Virus record (IMG/VR): IMGVR_UViG_3300010354_000102 | Coordinates: 1-58,215 of that record | DNA from: a virus | Direction: 5' to 3' (one strand) | DNA length: 58,215 bases | Part shown: in pieces, positions 8,393 to 18,700 of the stretch | Layout of the letters: every line of letters begins with the position of its first letter | Numbering within the stretch: the first letter of the stretch is position 1 | Position numbers and translations under genes: made by a program | Notes under the pieces: model-generated | Databases searched by the model: none | Seen by the model: the letters and a program-made list of their open reading frames with translations, nothing else | What the model was told of the DNA's origin: nothing

Positions 8393-9974
8393 ATATGTTC
8401 TTCCTCATAAATTCATACGATGATGGTAGTTTCTGAACTTTCTCTGTTAGATGAGCTACGTGCCTTCTCCAACCTTCGTATATTGATCTTAGATCTTTAT
8501 TGTTTTGTTCATCTGCTGGGAGTAAATCTGCATGATAAGTATCAATTGGTTTGTGCCCCATACCTGCTAGGATATAAGCAACTCCATCAAATTCAGGTGG
8601 CCATACGTGAGCACATGAGTGGAAGTAATGGATCATCTCATAGAAGTTGTCAAACATTACACCAGCAGTTTTTGTTGTGAATGAATGAAATCTTTTATCT
8701 GCTTGCTCATCATCCCATAGTTTCCACCAATCTTTTTCTTCAGTTTGATATCTCCAGTATGGGGTATCTGTGCGAGATGAAAACTTATAATGAACGCTAA
8801 CAAAATTTCTGAAACCGTTCATATTCAATTGTGCCGCATAGTTATACCCATCAATATCAAATCCAGTTGGTCTATAGTTTCTTCTTTCAAGCAACTCCAC
8901 AATCTGAGAAATGACGGCATGTGTAGAAACTAAACCCGTTGATTCCAAAGGTTCAATAAATGCATATGCCAATCCAACGCCAACAACATTTTTCACCCAA
9001 CCTTTTTTGCGAACACCATGACGGATGTTTATTCTACGAGTGATATTGACATCTTCTGTTCCAAGATATTTCTTGAATTCTTTTTCTGCGGCATCGTCAT
9101 CAATAAAATCACTTGAATATACATATCCAGTTCCAATTCTATTCCAAAGAGGAATATTCCAAACCCAACCACTACTGAGAGCGGTGCAATCTGTGTAGTT
9201 TGTAAGTTGCTTTTCTTTATCAGTATATGGAAGATGTGCTGCAATAGCTCTGTCGTTGGATAACCATGGTTTGTAAGAAAGAAACTCAGATCCCATTTCT
9301 TTCTCTAACAATAAAGATTTGAAACCAGTACAATCAACATATAAATCTGCTTCGTATTTTGATCCAGATTTTCCAACAACACATGTCAAATATCCTTCTT
9401 CATCCTTTTCTACTCCAACTACGTCATCAATATAATGATTGACTTGATAAAATCTTTTCTTTAGAAAATTACCGAATGCTGCAGCATCAAAGTGATATGC
9501 AGTATCTTCAGCAAAATTAAAGTTTCTTAGAAGACCATCTTGATTGTAAGTATTCTTGTTCCACTTAGCTAGATGAAAATTATCATTATGATATTCACAG
9601 AAAGAATCAGTAGAAAGATTTTTGCTTCTCGCAGATAAGACAGACCAATCAGACATACTATGTTTATCTAATTTTCCACCAAAAGGATAGTGAAATGAAG
9701 TTCCATCATTTTGGCGAAAATTTGTAAAGCGAATAGAATTTTTATAAGTGGCATTGCATTCTTTCATCCACTCTTCATCTTTTAATCCAAGTAATTTTAC
9801 AAATCTTTTAAATCCAATAATTGTAGATTCTCCAACACCAACGGTTGGAATGGTATCAGATTCCAACAAAGATATTTTGCAGTCTTTACCTAAACGATGA
9901 TAAAATGCAGATGCTGCCATCCATCCAGATGAACCACCACCCACAATCAAAATACTTCTAATCACAGTTTTCAT
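8382..9974 (-). CDS. Flavin-dependent (tryptophan-type) halogenase 1
   Basis: A 530-aa protein of the Trp_halogenase family (PF04820). All signature parts are visible: GGGSSGWMAA at residues 12-21, GVGESTIIGF near 46-55, Lys78 in TYKNSIRF (expected active-site Lys), WVWNIP near 270, and IEPLESTG with Glu344-Ser345-Thr346-Gly347 matching the catalytic Glu and halide-binding turn of PrnA/RebH. It needs reduced FAD from a flavin reductase, and none is encoded in the window, so a host reductase is likely used. The start overlaps the upstream oxygenase stop in ATGA. It is about 40-50% similar by eye to halogenase 2, so the two are paralogues. The substrate (free Trp, peptide or other aromatic) cannot be told. 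Confidence 0.93.
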   Translation of the reverse strand: MKTVIRSILIVGGGSSGWMAASAFYHRLGKDCKISLLESDTIPTVGVGESTIIGFKRFVKLLGLKDEEWMKECNATYKNSIRFTNFRQNDGTSFHYPFGGKLDKHSMSDWSVLSARSKNLSTDSFCEYHNDNFHLAKWNKNTYNQDGLLRNFNFAEDTAYHFDAAAFGNFLKKRFYQVNHYIDDVVGVEKDEEGYLTCVVGKSGSKYEADLYVDCTGFKSLLLEKEMGSEFLSYKPWLSNDRAIAAHLPYTDKEKQLTNYTDCTALSSGWVWNIPLWNRIGTGYVYSSDFIDDDAAEKEFKKYLGTEDVNITRRINIRHGVRKKGWVKNVVGVGLAYAFIEPLESTGLVSTHAVISQIVELLERRNYRPTGFDIDGYNYAAQLNMNGFRNFVSVHYKFSSRTDTPYWRYQTEEKDWWKLWDDEQADKRFHSFTTKTAGVMFDNFYEMIHYFHSCAHVWPPEFDGVAYILAGMGHKPIDTYHADLLPADEQNNKDLRSIYEGWRRHVAHLTEKVQKLPSSYEFMRKNIYEV

Positions 9975-10705
9975 ATTGTTAGTCTATTCAGTGAGTTTGG
10001 GAAACCTAATGTGCCATTAAAGAAAAGATTAAAGCTAATACTATAGCGAACATCCTCTTGATTTTCGTTGGGAACTGTATCATGCTCCAACCACGAAGGA
10101 AAAATTAAACACATTCCTTTCTTGGGTTTAATATATATTTCTCCAGAATTTAGTTGATTTTTAGATTCAATTTGCGGCATGAAAAAATATTTGATCCTGG
10201 TGGGATCTATAAATCTAATATGATTTGATAGAGAATTTTCTGATATATGTGGTGGATCTTCTGGATACCATACACCAGCGAACATAGAGTTACTATGTGA
10301 GTGTGGATGAATATATCCACTATATCCCAAAACATTACCCCACATAGTTTCTACTCTGGGAGTAATATTTTTGTATGAATAAACATCAAATATCTTTTGA
10401 GCGATAATCTCAATTTGTGATCTTAATTCAAAGTAGATTGGATTTTCGTGTAAGGTATCTTCAGTATAAAAAGATATTCTGTTCTTTTCTAAAGACTGCT
10501 CTGTATTAACCAAGTAATCTCCAACAGATCTACTAACCTGATACTCATCAGATTGTGAATATTTTGAATGCAAATCTTTAATAATATCATCTGTATTTGA
10601 TACAGATATAGTGCTCTCAAATAGAGCAGTAGGAAATATATTATGAACGTTATTCAATTCAGATTTAGTTTGCTCAAACGAATAATCCCAAAAATTATTA
10701 TTCAT
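9971..10705 (-). CDS. Putative 2OG-Fe(II) oxygenase, first of the operon
   Basis: A 244-aa protein. HPHSHSNSMFAGVWYPEDPP near residue 130 and FPSWLEHDTVPN followed by VRYSISFNLFF near the C-terminus give the metal-ligand and 2-oxoglutarate Arg pattern of the PF13759 family (roughly 200 aa is usual). Its neighbours are two halogenases directly downstream (ATGA overlap) and a coiled-coil gene ending one base upstream. The enzyme probably hydroxylates a protein side chain or small molecule. Its place at the head of the enzyme cluster directly after fibre genes makes virion proteins plausible substrates. Confidence 0.78.
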   Translation of the reverse strand: MNNNFWDYSFEQTKSELNNVHNIFPTALFESTISVSNTDDIIKDLHSKYSQSDEYQVSRSVGDYLVNTEQSLEKNRISFYTEDTLHENPIYFELRSQIEIIAQKIFDVYSYKNITPRVETMWGNVLGYSGYIHPHSHSNSMFAGVWYPEDPPHISENSLSNHIRFIDPTRIKYFFMPQIESKNQLNSGEIYIKPKKGMCLIFPSWLEHDTVPNENQEDVRYSISFNLFFNGTLGFPNSLNRLTI

Positions 10706-10706
10706 A

Positions 10707-11453
10707 TCATTCGGTTGGTTTTAGTTTCTTTTGTTCTACAATTTCTTTAAGCGAATTAATCATCTTTAGTTGCATGTTATCTTCGATACCATCAAATGTT
10801 GGAAGACGAAGATTTTTTGGATCTGCTAATAAATGTTGAGTATATTCACGGGTGCTTCCTTCAATTTTTGCTAATTGACCTCCAAGAAGATTAGAATATT
10901 GAAATCCAATAGAAAGAATTTGTAGTTGATCTTCTTCAGGAAGCATTGCGATTGAATCCAAATTACCAGTGCTAATTCTTCCAAATGAAAGAATATCCAT
11001 GGCAGCTTGTTTGCCCATTCGAGCAAGCCAATATTTTCTTTCTTCTTCTGGATCTTGATCAAAATATTTTTCTATGTCTTCCTCTTTTTCTATATTTTCT
11101 TGAACTCTTTTAACAAAACAATCTATTTCTTGTTCCTGACGGTTTAATTTTCTTTTTCTAATTTCTTGATCACTTTCAAAATCTTCAATATCAATTCTAA
11201 TAAGTTCTGCTTCTAGTTCATCATTACAAGTTTCCAAATCTCTTTTTAATTTTTCAATTTTGACATCATCTCTACGAATATCAAGTTTAATTTTCCTCAT
11301 TCCATGATAACGATTTTCGATTTCTAATAATGCTTGTCTTACTTGACGATATTTTGTTACATGAGAATTCATGACAAAATTTTCATTTTGAAAGTCTGTT
11401 TGACCAGTAGAAAATTTTATCGCATTCTCAAGAATGGTCTCTTTACTTAACAT
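10707..11453 (-). CDS. Coiled-coil protein, 248 aa, unknown
   Basis: The ATG at 11453 is preceded by GGAG at a 7-nt distance. The frame extends a little further upstream only through a TTG, which I reject. The protein starts MLSKETILENAIKF. Residues about 45-130 are a strongly charged coiled coil (KIEKLKRDLETCNDELEAEL). The C-terminal third is globular (AAMDILSFGRISTGNLDSIA). No enzyme motif is visible. It sits between fibre genes and the oxygenase/halogenase operon and ends one base before the first oxygenase. A scaffold, chaperone or assembly role is possible but not shown. Confidence 0.75.
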   Translation of the reverse strand: MLSKETILENAIKFSTGQTDFQNENFVMNSHVTKYRQVRQALLEIENRYHGMRKIKLDIRRDDVKIEKLKRDLETCNDELEAELIRIDIEDFESDQEIRKRKLNRQEQEIDCFVKRVQENIEKEEDIEKYFDQDPEEERKYWLARMGKQAAMDILSFGRISTGNLDSIAMLPEEDQLQILSIGFQYSNLLGGQLAKIEGSTREYTQHLLADPKNLRLPTFDGIEDNMQLKMINSLKEIVEQKKLKPTE

Positions 11454-11470
11454 AACAATCTCCAATAATA

Positions 11471-12265
11471 CTAAAACTGTAATCCGATTTTTACAGGAAC
11501 AACTCTCTTGAAATCTACCACTCTGCCTTCTTCTCTTGCTTGAGTTTCTGGCATCGCAACACCAAAATGATCCTCGTATAATCTATTTAGATCACGAATA
11601 GTTGGTGCTGTTTTGAACTTCATTTTAAGTTCATTCATTTTTACTAAAAGATCTGTAATTTTAGTTTTGAAATTATTTCTGCCACCCAGAATTAAATCTG
11701 CCATCTGCTCTACACTTACTTCTCTTGAATTTGCTAGTGCAGTTAATAATGGAACGGATGCACTTGAATCTTTCTTGAATAAAACTGCTTCTTCATACTG
11801 TAGTTCAAATGATAAAGATTCCATCTGAGATGACATGTCAAGTTCCATAAATTTCTTATCAAACTCTTCTTCAATTACTGCTTTAGCAATATATCGCATA
11901 GCACTCATAACAGCTGCTCTTCTTTCATCATCTACTGGTATAACTACTTTTTCAATACCAGGAGAAATATCTTCATCTTGTGTAGCAAGGTAGATACCTT
12001 CTGATTGCCATGCTACAACTTCACCATCTATTTCTTGTTTGATAACCTTAACTTCATCTCTGATATCAGCAAATGTTCTAAATCCTTTAAATGCTGTAAC
12101 AGCATCCATTGGGTAATATTTACCTTTCACAATTTCTTTGAACATACTATCTTCGGAAACTGGAAGTGAAATAGCATACCAGTTTAATACGGATTTAAGA
12201 ACTCTCAAGTCATAAATGATTGAGAATAATGATGTATCTTTTGTTAAGTAATAAACTCTTTCCAT
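11471..12265 (-). CDS. Conserved cyanophage-type protein, 264 aa, unknown
   Basis: The protein starts MERVYYLTKDTSLFSIIYDL and is mixed alpha/beta with a helical second half. Towards the C-terminus it has NFKTKITDLLVKMNELKMKF. I do not recognise a domain. It lies 12 bases after a fibre gene and 17 bases before the coiled-coil gene. Genes in this place in contractile-tailed phages often help fibre folding or attachment, so a fibre-assembly role is a guess from position only. Confidence 0.7.
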   Translation of the reverse strand: MERVYYLTKDTSLFSIIYDLRVLKSVLNWYAISLPVSEDSMFKEIVKGKYYPMDAVTAFKGFRTFADIRDEVKVIKQEIDGEVVAWQSEGIYLATQDEDISPGIEKVVIPVDDERRAAVMSAMRYIAKAVIEEEFDKKFMELDMSSQMESLSFELQYEEAVLFKKDSSASVPLLTALANSREVSVEQMADLILGGRNNFKTKITDLLVKMNELKMKFKTAPTIRDLNRLYEDHFGVAMPETQAREEGRVVDFKRVVPVKIGLQF

Positions 12266-12277
12266 TTTTAATTCCTA

Positions 12278-14371
12278 TTAGTATGTTCCTATGCCACCAG
12301 TAGCACCAGATTCATCAACAACACCAGCACCTTGTTGATATGTTGATCCCGTAGTTCCTCCATATCCAGGAACAGGAGCAGCAACTTGATAACTTGCAGC
12401 TCCAGTGTAAGTCATGTAAGTTCTTGGTGGAGTACCAGCACCCATCATATCACCACCTTCTTGACCAGTTCCAGAAGATGCTCCAGGAATACCCTTACGG
12501 TAAGTTAAAGTTCCATCAGCAAAACGAATAACATCCTGGTAGTAATTATATATCCAAGCATTATTATTCTGAGCACCATTATAGTTTGAAACACAATATC
12601 CTTTGTTCATTCCAGTATGAAGATTTTCCTCACCTCCATTCTCTGGTTTTGAAATACCAGAACGAAGAATTACAGCATCACTATCTCTTCTTTTTGTAAC
12701 AGATCTATCTGTGTTGCCACCTTCTGAGGCATAGAAGAAACCAATTCTAGTTGCCTGGTGCTTATTAAATCCATCATTACCAGGAGCAGGAGAATAATTA
12801 GACCAAGCTGCATAAGATTCTGATGAAAATTCAAATCTATGCTGACCCGATGATACCCAAGCATAATATTCTCCTTCAGCGTGTGAAACGTGGTTTAAAT
12901 TTCCACCAATTTCAGAAAGCATTACTTCCGTGTTTAAATCGTGTCTTGAAGTATTGCCATTACCAGAAGTGATATATGCTCTATTTCTACCCCCATTAGA
13001 TCTCCACTGGTTGCCCATGAAATCAATCCATGCACCAGAATATGAACGTGCTCTAGTATCGTTCCATGCAGAATTGAGACCTCTATTTGTTTCCGTAATC
13101 ATACTCATCGAACATGTTGCTGAAGCCGCAGGTAACCAAGAGTTAGCACAATTATAAACAAATAGATTGACTCCATTATGTGATCCACCAATATATGCTG
13201 CTGAATAGTCAATAACATCTCCAATAGAAATAGTTACGTCTGATGGATGAGAAGTTCTATTACCATTTCTCCAAGGATTTGCATTCTGATATCCAGCAAC
13301 TGTATAACCTCTGTTGATGATATAACGGAATGACCACTGATCTGGATTTTCTAGTCGGTAGTTTGAATCTAGATCATGTGTCCAATATGCTTCAAATGCA
13401 GCTGTTGAAGTATTATAACGAGTTCTTAAAACAGCACCATCTGTTGTAGCGTTTTGAGTTGGTAATGTTTTAAAGATTGAACCATTTTGATATAAAGAAC
13501 CAGAGAAATTTATATCACCTTTAACATCTAAAAGATATCCAGGTCTCGATGAAGTGCTCCAGTTACCAATACCAACTCTTTCATTTGGTCGATCTAAAGT
13601 GATTAATGGATTAGTTTCGGAACCAGCATTAACTGCTCTGAAGAAAAGCATTCCAACAGATGAATCGTCTTGATTGATACAAAACCCATAATCATTTGGA
13701 GCTTGTCTGAAATAAATATGTCGATTATTTGTAGATGAACTATCTGGTCTAATAGTAATACCAGAACCACCAAGAACATTTAAACGTGTGTATTCTGTTT
13801 GGTCTGATGTTCCGATGGAAAGATTACCAGAGTTCCAAAGTCTTAATCTTATAGCTTCTGTAGTTGCACCGCTTCTAGTATACCAACCAAAATCTGGTGA
13901 TCCACTATTTCTGTAAAGAACTCTAATTCCACCTAACGGTGTAGCTCCACCAGATCCCTGAGTAAATCCTATACCATCATATTGACCATCATTAATTCCA
14001 GAATTTACTTGAATCTGAAAAGAATATCTTGTTCCTGCATTGTTTTGAACAACTGCTAATTTTGGAGATATTGCTGTAGTTGTACCTCCAACCATTGCAA
14101 CGCCGTTAAATGGAACTAATTTTAACGCTCCATTTGCATCATATGCTAAACCAGGAACTCCAGAAACATCAGAGACTGCAAAGATTGTTCCAGTAGTTAA
14201 ATTATTGTTTATAGAAAATAATTGCCCAGCGGAACCTTCAAAAGATAGTGTATTGTCATCAAGCACACGAAGTCTAATCGGTGAATTTACTTGACCAACA
14301 AAACTAACTTCAGGTATAGATGATGTGCCTTTATTCGGCGTTATAAGGATATCCTTATCAGAGTTCGCCAT
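12278..14371 (-). CDS. Tail-fibre / receptor-binding-type protein, 697 aa
   Basis: A 697-aa, Gly/Asn/Ser-rich beta protein. Residues about 1-110 resemble fibre shaft repeats (NSPIRLRVLDDNTLSFEGSA), and around 270-300 is the common fibre phrase VKGDINFSGSLYQNGSIFK. The C-terminal half is aromatic and Asn-rich (residues about 340-630), as in exposed receptor-binding tips. The last 60 residues are Gly-rich (GQEGGDMMGAGTPPRTYMTY). It probably contacts the host surface. It has its own late promoter (TATAAATA at 14394-14401), 23 bases before the ATG. Confidence 0.8.
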   Translation of the reverse strand: MANSDKDILITPNKGTSSIPEVSFVGQVNSPIRLRVLDDNTLSFEGSAGQLFSINNNLTTGTIFAVSDVSGVPGLAYDANGALKLVPFNGVAMVGGTTTAISPKLAVVQNNAGTRYSFQIQVNSGINDGQYDGIGFTQGSGGATPLGGIRVLYRNSGSPDFGWYTRSGATTEAIRLRLWNSGNLSIGTSDQTEYTRLNVLGGSGITIRPDSSSTNNRHIYFRQAPNDYGFCINQDDSSVGMLFFRAVNAGSETNPLITLDRPNERVGIGNWSTSSRPGYLLDVKGDINFSGSLYQNGSIFKTLPTQNATTDGAVLRTRYNTSTAAFEAYWTHDLDSNYRLENPDQWSFRYIINRGYTVAGYQNANPWRNGNRTSHPSDVTISIGDVIDYSAAYIGGSHNGVNLFVYNCANSWLPAASATCSMSMITETNRGLNSAWNDTRARSYSGAWIDFMGNQWRSNGGRNRAYITSGNGNTSRHDLNTEVMLSEIGGNLNHVSHAEGEYYAWVSSGQHRFEFSSESYAAWSNYSPAPGNDGFNKHQATRIGFFYASEGGNTDRSVTKRRDSDAVILRSGISKPENGGEENLHTGMNKGYCVSNYNGAQNNNAWIYNYYQDVIRFADGTLTYRKGIPGASSGTGQEGGDMMGAGTPPRTYMTYTGAASYQVAAPVPGYGGTTGSTYQQGAGVVDESGATGGIGTY

Positions 14372-14393
14372 TTGTTACAAGCCTTTTATTGAG

Positions 14394-14401
14394 TATTTAT
14401 A
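14394..14401 (-). promoter_or_regulatory. T4-type late promoter for the 697-aa fibre gene
   Basis: Exact TATAAATA on the minus strand, 23 bases upstream of the ATG at 14371. It overlaps the stop codon of the preceding LamG gene. Late transcription with gp55 is expected from T4 biology. Confidence 0.65.
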
Positions 14402-15035
14402 TGCCATAACGCTTTCTGGTGTTTTCAAAAATAGTTGTTAATTCAGTATCAGTAATATATCTATTATAGATTAACATCTGTGCTAAATTACCTTCCATAA
14501 AACCACTTCCTCCAGACCCAATTGTAAATTCTGCTGATTGACCTGAAGGTGTTGAAGTTAAATTTGGTCCACTGGTGCTAATATTATCGGTATTTCTGTA
14601 GATAGTTCTAGAACCGTCAGAATTTTTAAATCTGAATGTTGCTAAAGTCCACCCAATATTTCCGAGATCTCCTCCATAAGTATAATAATCATTTGATCCT
14701 CCATTTAAATATAATAAAGAATTATTTCCTTGAACATAACAAACATGCAAAGCAGAATTAAGACCACCTAATAAAGTTTGACTTACTTTATCAGTAATAT
14801 TGATCCAAGCAGAAACAGTCCATTCTTGAGTAAGATTGGGTTGATTTAATGGATTTGGTATGGTAATTAAACTAGAAGTTCCATTAAAAACAATACTTCC
14901 CCCACCAGAAGAAGAGTTATAAGTTATATTAGATGTGGAAGTTATTTGTGCGTTAGACAAATACTTTTGATTTGAAGCATCTAACGCAAATACTAATCCC
15001 GAATCGGGTATGTAAGTTCCTGAATATGTTGCCAT
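14397..15035 (-). CDS. LamG/concanavalin A-like protein, second of a tandem pair
   Basis: A 212-aa protein with a single LamG-like (concanavalin A-like, Laminin_G_3) fold: SGLVFALDASNQ near the N-terminus, TQEWTVSAWINITDK in the middle (the usual core strand) and LAQMLIYNRYITDTELTTIF before the end. Such jelly-roll domains bind sugars. In this setting it may be a fibre-tip or virion decoration domain binding host lipopolysaccharide. It shares the N-terminal SGLVF phrase and the C-terminal R-K-R-(Y/F)-G-I ending with the gene upstream, so the two are tandem duplicates. The start overlaps the upstream stop (TAATG). Confidence 0.8.
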   Translation of the reverse strand: MATYSGTYIPDSGLVFALDASNQKYLSNAQITSTSNITYNSSSGGGSIVFNGTSSLITIPNPLNQPNLTQEWTVSAWINITDKVSQTLLGGLNSALHVCYVQGNNSLLYLNGGSNDYYTYGGDLGNIGWTLATFRFKNSDGSRTIYRNTDNISTSGPNLTSTPSGQSAEFTIGSGGSGFMEGNLAQMLIYNRYITDTELTTIFENTRKRYGI

Positions 15036-15718
15036 TAGATACCAAACCTCTTTCTTAATGAATTGAAATTTTGTGTTACTTCAGATGCAGATAAAACTCT
15101 ATTATATATTTTATGAACTGCAATTTTTACATTTGCATATCCATTATATCCCGCTCCTGGTCTATTATAAGTTCCTAAAGTATGCTCGAATACATTTGTT
15201 GTTGGGCTTCCATCATATGTGCCTGAAGATGATAATATTTCTACACCATTTATGTAGTATTTTTGAGATCCATTTTGAATAGATGATGTTATGTTATACC
15301 AAGAATTTGTGTCTATAGATGTGTTATATGTAGTATTTGTAAAATATGCTCCATTATCATAATATTGTATTAATAATCCAGTGGAAGTAAATGTCAATCG
15401 TAATTCTGGTTGATCAAAATTGTCAATTACCATAAAATGCCCATTATCTCCTTTTTTCTTTATCCAAGTTTCTGTAGTCATTGTAGAAGAAGATATATTA
15501 GATGTTCCACAGCTAATATATCCATTAGTTCCATTTAATGAAAAACTACCTCCACCATCGCTATCAACTGTTACGCCACCAACAATACTTCCATTATTTG
15601 AGTATCCACTAATATCATTCCACGTATTTCCAAGACCAGAATAACATTTAGTATTTCCAGGGTCTAAGCAAAATACAAGACCAGATGAATTTGTATATGG
15701 GTTATAACCTATTCCCAT
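15035..15718 (-). CDS. LamG/concanavalin A-like protein, first of a tandem pair
   Basis: A 227-aa LamG-like protein. The ATG at 15718 overlaps the stop of the giant fibre as TGATG. A GTG one codon upstream is possible but less likely. Motifs are SGLVFCLDPGNTKCYSG (N-terminus), TMTTETWIKKKG (core strand) and IAVHKIYNRVLSASEVTQNF before the C-terminal RKRFGI. The family binds carbohydrates. Coupling to the fibre gene suggests that it is attached to, or displayed with, that fibre. Confidence 0.8.
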   Translation of the reverse strand: MGIGYNPYTNSSGLVFCLDPGNTKCYSGLGNTWNDISGYSNNGSIVGGVTVDSDGGGSFSLNGTNGYISCGTSNISSSTMTTETWIKKKGDNGHFMVIDNFDQPELRLTFTSTGLLIQYYDNGAYFTNTTYNTSIDTNSWYNITSSIQNGSQKYYINGVEILSSSGTYDGSPTTNVFEHTLGTYNRPGAGYNGYANVKIAVHKIYNRVLSASEVTQNFNSLRKRFGI

Positions 15719-18700
15719 CACTCTTCCTCCTCAACAGGTAACTCAACTTCAACCTCAAGTGGTTCAATATCCTTACGAGCAGCTTGAACGAAGTAGAATG
15801 CTTCGCCGCCACCAATAAAGATCGTATTATCTTCAATCTTCTCAACCCATGACATGTGATTGCCGATTGGAGTGAGTTGAACTGTGAGAGTATTTTCATC
15901 AATAAGAGAATTCCAATAATCTGGAAGTTCAATCACATTATTAGTTACCTTACCACGAACATAAACTGCATGTTCTGGTCCTTCTAGCGAACCATATACA
16001 AGGTCGTGATTTTCTTTGGTTGGGTGAGGAATACGGAATGACTTACTTGTAGCAGCAAACGAACCATTAACTTGCAACTGATATGTAAGTGTGTTACTTT
16101 GTGCAATATTAATACCAACTCTTGCAGCGGAATCCATATAGATACCAACTGTTGAAGTTGTGTTGGGGAATAACTGATTTGCATTTGTGCTAGTTTGTGC
16201 AATTAAGAACTTACCACCAAGTTGACCAATTGAATAATGTTGAACAGAGTCATCATGTAACTTAATACCTTGACCATTTGTATAAGTTCTAGGGGTAGAG
16301 GCATCACCAATTCTGATCCAAGGAGCATCGATATCAGCACCCAATCCAGCAGTAGTATTTGCATCAGTTGTATTGTTATTTACTGCAAGTAACTTAGTTT
16401 GTAATCCACCGCCCGATGCAGTATTTCTAAATCTACCTTGTTCTGTTCCAGTATCTGTTTGGAAAATAAGAGCAGAGTTATCATTAACTGATAAAATGGA
16501 ACCAGAACCAGATGATGTGATAGTTAATCTATTTCCAGTTCCACCTGTCTCGCTAATGCCAAGACCAGTATTGAATGCAATCTTGAGCTGACCTGTCATT
16601 GTATCGCCAGCCTTCAATACGTTGAGAGAAGAGGCTCCAGTAACAGAAGCAGTAATTGTGCCAGCAGCAAAGTTGCCAGAAGCATCACGAAGAACAACAG
16701 TATTTGCTACGTTATTTGTAGCTGGAGTAAGGTTACCAGCGTTCCAAATTTTCTGATTATTGATTGTTGCTGAATCTGTAGTAGCAACAACAATATTTAA
16801 ATTGCCACTTCCATCAGAATTGTTACCACCAGATGCAATTAATGCTACATTATAGTTTGGTGCGGGTGAAGAACTGGTGCTTAGGTAGATAGCAGGAGAT
16901 GATGCTTGACCATCTTTTCTACCCAACTTAAGTAATCCAGTTCCAGTAGAACTCTCAAGAGAAGCAGTTTCAAATGTTCCTTGATTTTTTAATGTATAAT
17001 CCTGGAATGCAACTCTATCATTTGCCGTTCCAATCGTTTGAGCTCCATTGAATGTTCCAGTGTTTAATACACCAGAAATAATAGTATAGTCTAAATTATC
17101 ATCCGCATCATTGTATGTTGTAACATTAGTGATTGTTAAAGTTCCTGTTCCCTGTGCGTTTACATCATATAAGTTTACAGGTAGACCAGCAAGGAATGGT
17201 GATGCAGTTAGAACATAACCAGAAATATAAATGTCGTAATATGGGTTGTTTGTGGTGGTTAATATTTTAACTGAGTTGTTGAATGATTTTGCAGTTAAGT
17301 AAGGTGCTAGTCTATTGTCACTTAAAATACCACTGTTAATATTGTAAGCATTTTGATAGAAAGATCCTTGGCGATTATCAAGTTTATCTGCATCTAATCC
17401 AGTTCCAGGACCATCATTGATTGATGTCCATACTTTAGCCCAAGTTCCGAAAGTGGTTACTCCAGTTCCAGAACCACGGATCCACATATTATCATTATCA
17501 GTAAATGCAAGCTGTCTTACACCACCACCAGTAGCATCAAAACCAGAACCAAAGTTTCTGAGAGTTAATACTAAGTGTCTAGATCCACCATCACTTAAAC
17601 TATCTGCACTGTTATTTCTAGTATCAGCAATAATACCTTCGGAGAATGAGTTTGGTGATGGGGAAGAAGTTGGGTTGTTAGTAGAAGTAATTAAACGTAA
17701 CGTGTTACCAGACTGACCAGAAACACTAATATTATATGTTCCACTTAAACGATCAACTGATACAACGCCAGCATTCAAGTTACTTGCATTGAGATAATAT
17801 GAACCTTGAGCGCCATCAAGTAAATCAGCATCTAATCCACTATCTGCACCAGTCTTTAGAGTTACTGAACCATTTCCAGATGCCCCAAGTGTAAACTGTG
17901 ACTTCTGGAAACGAGCAACACCAACACTACCAAATGGATCAGAAGAAATAGTTAAATCGTCAACTCTCTTGATATCAAGAGCGGTGTTTGCGTAATTTTT
18001 AGCAGTAGTTGCTAGTTTTGCTGCAAGAACAAGACCAGAACCAGAACCGATACCAGCAGGGGTATTTGTGATGTTGAAATCACCTGTATAGTTAATACCA
18101 CCATTAGTAACAATAATACTAGTTACTGCATTTCCAGAAACAGTGATATTTGCCTTCAATCCAGTGCCAGTTCCACCAGATAGAGAAACGTCAGTATATG
18201 TTCCATTAGTAAAACCAGTGCCACCAGAGACAATTACAACATTATCAATGAAACTTCCAATTGTATATACTGTATCTAAAATAAGAGGAGAGGCGGGTCT
18301 AGTAAATTCAATAATAGTTCCAGAAGGAATATTCTGAGTTACTGGATTGTTTAATGTTACAGTTGTTGATCCACTAGCAGTTAACACATTTGAAACTGAA
18401 GTATTAGCTGCAACACCAGTGATCGAAACAATACCATGACCTTTGAGAATATTTGCGTTAGTTGCAAATACAAAGGTGCTGGATCCAGATGATACTGCCT
18501 GAGTTAGTTTAGCGAAGTATCTTGTTTCAGACCCTTTAATTGATTGAACTACAGGAGCATATGCTTGATCACCTCTTAAGAAAGTAAATGAATTAGCTTC
18601 AGTGGAGTTTTGTGCTAAACGCGAAGTTGAAATAACGCCAGATGTAATAGCATCAGCTGCAATTTGATTAGATGAAAGTGATACCCAATTAGAAGAAAGT

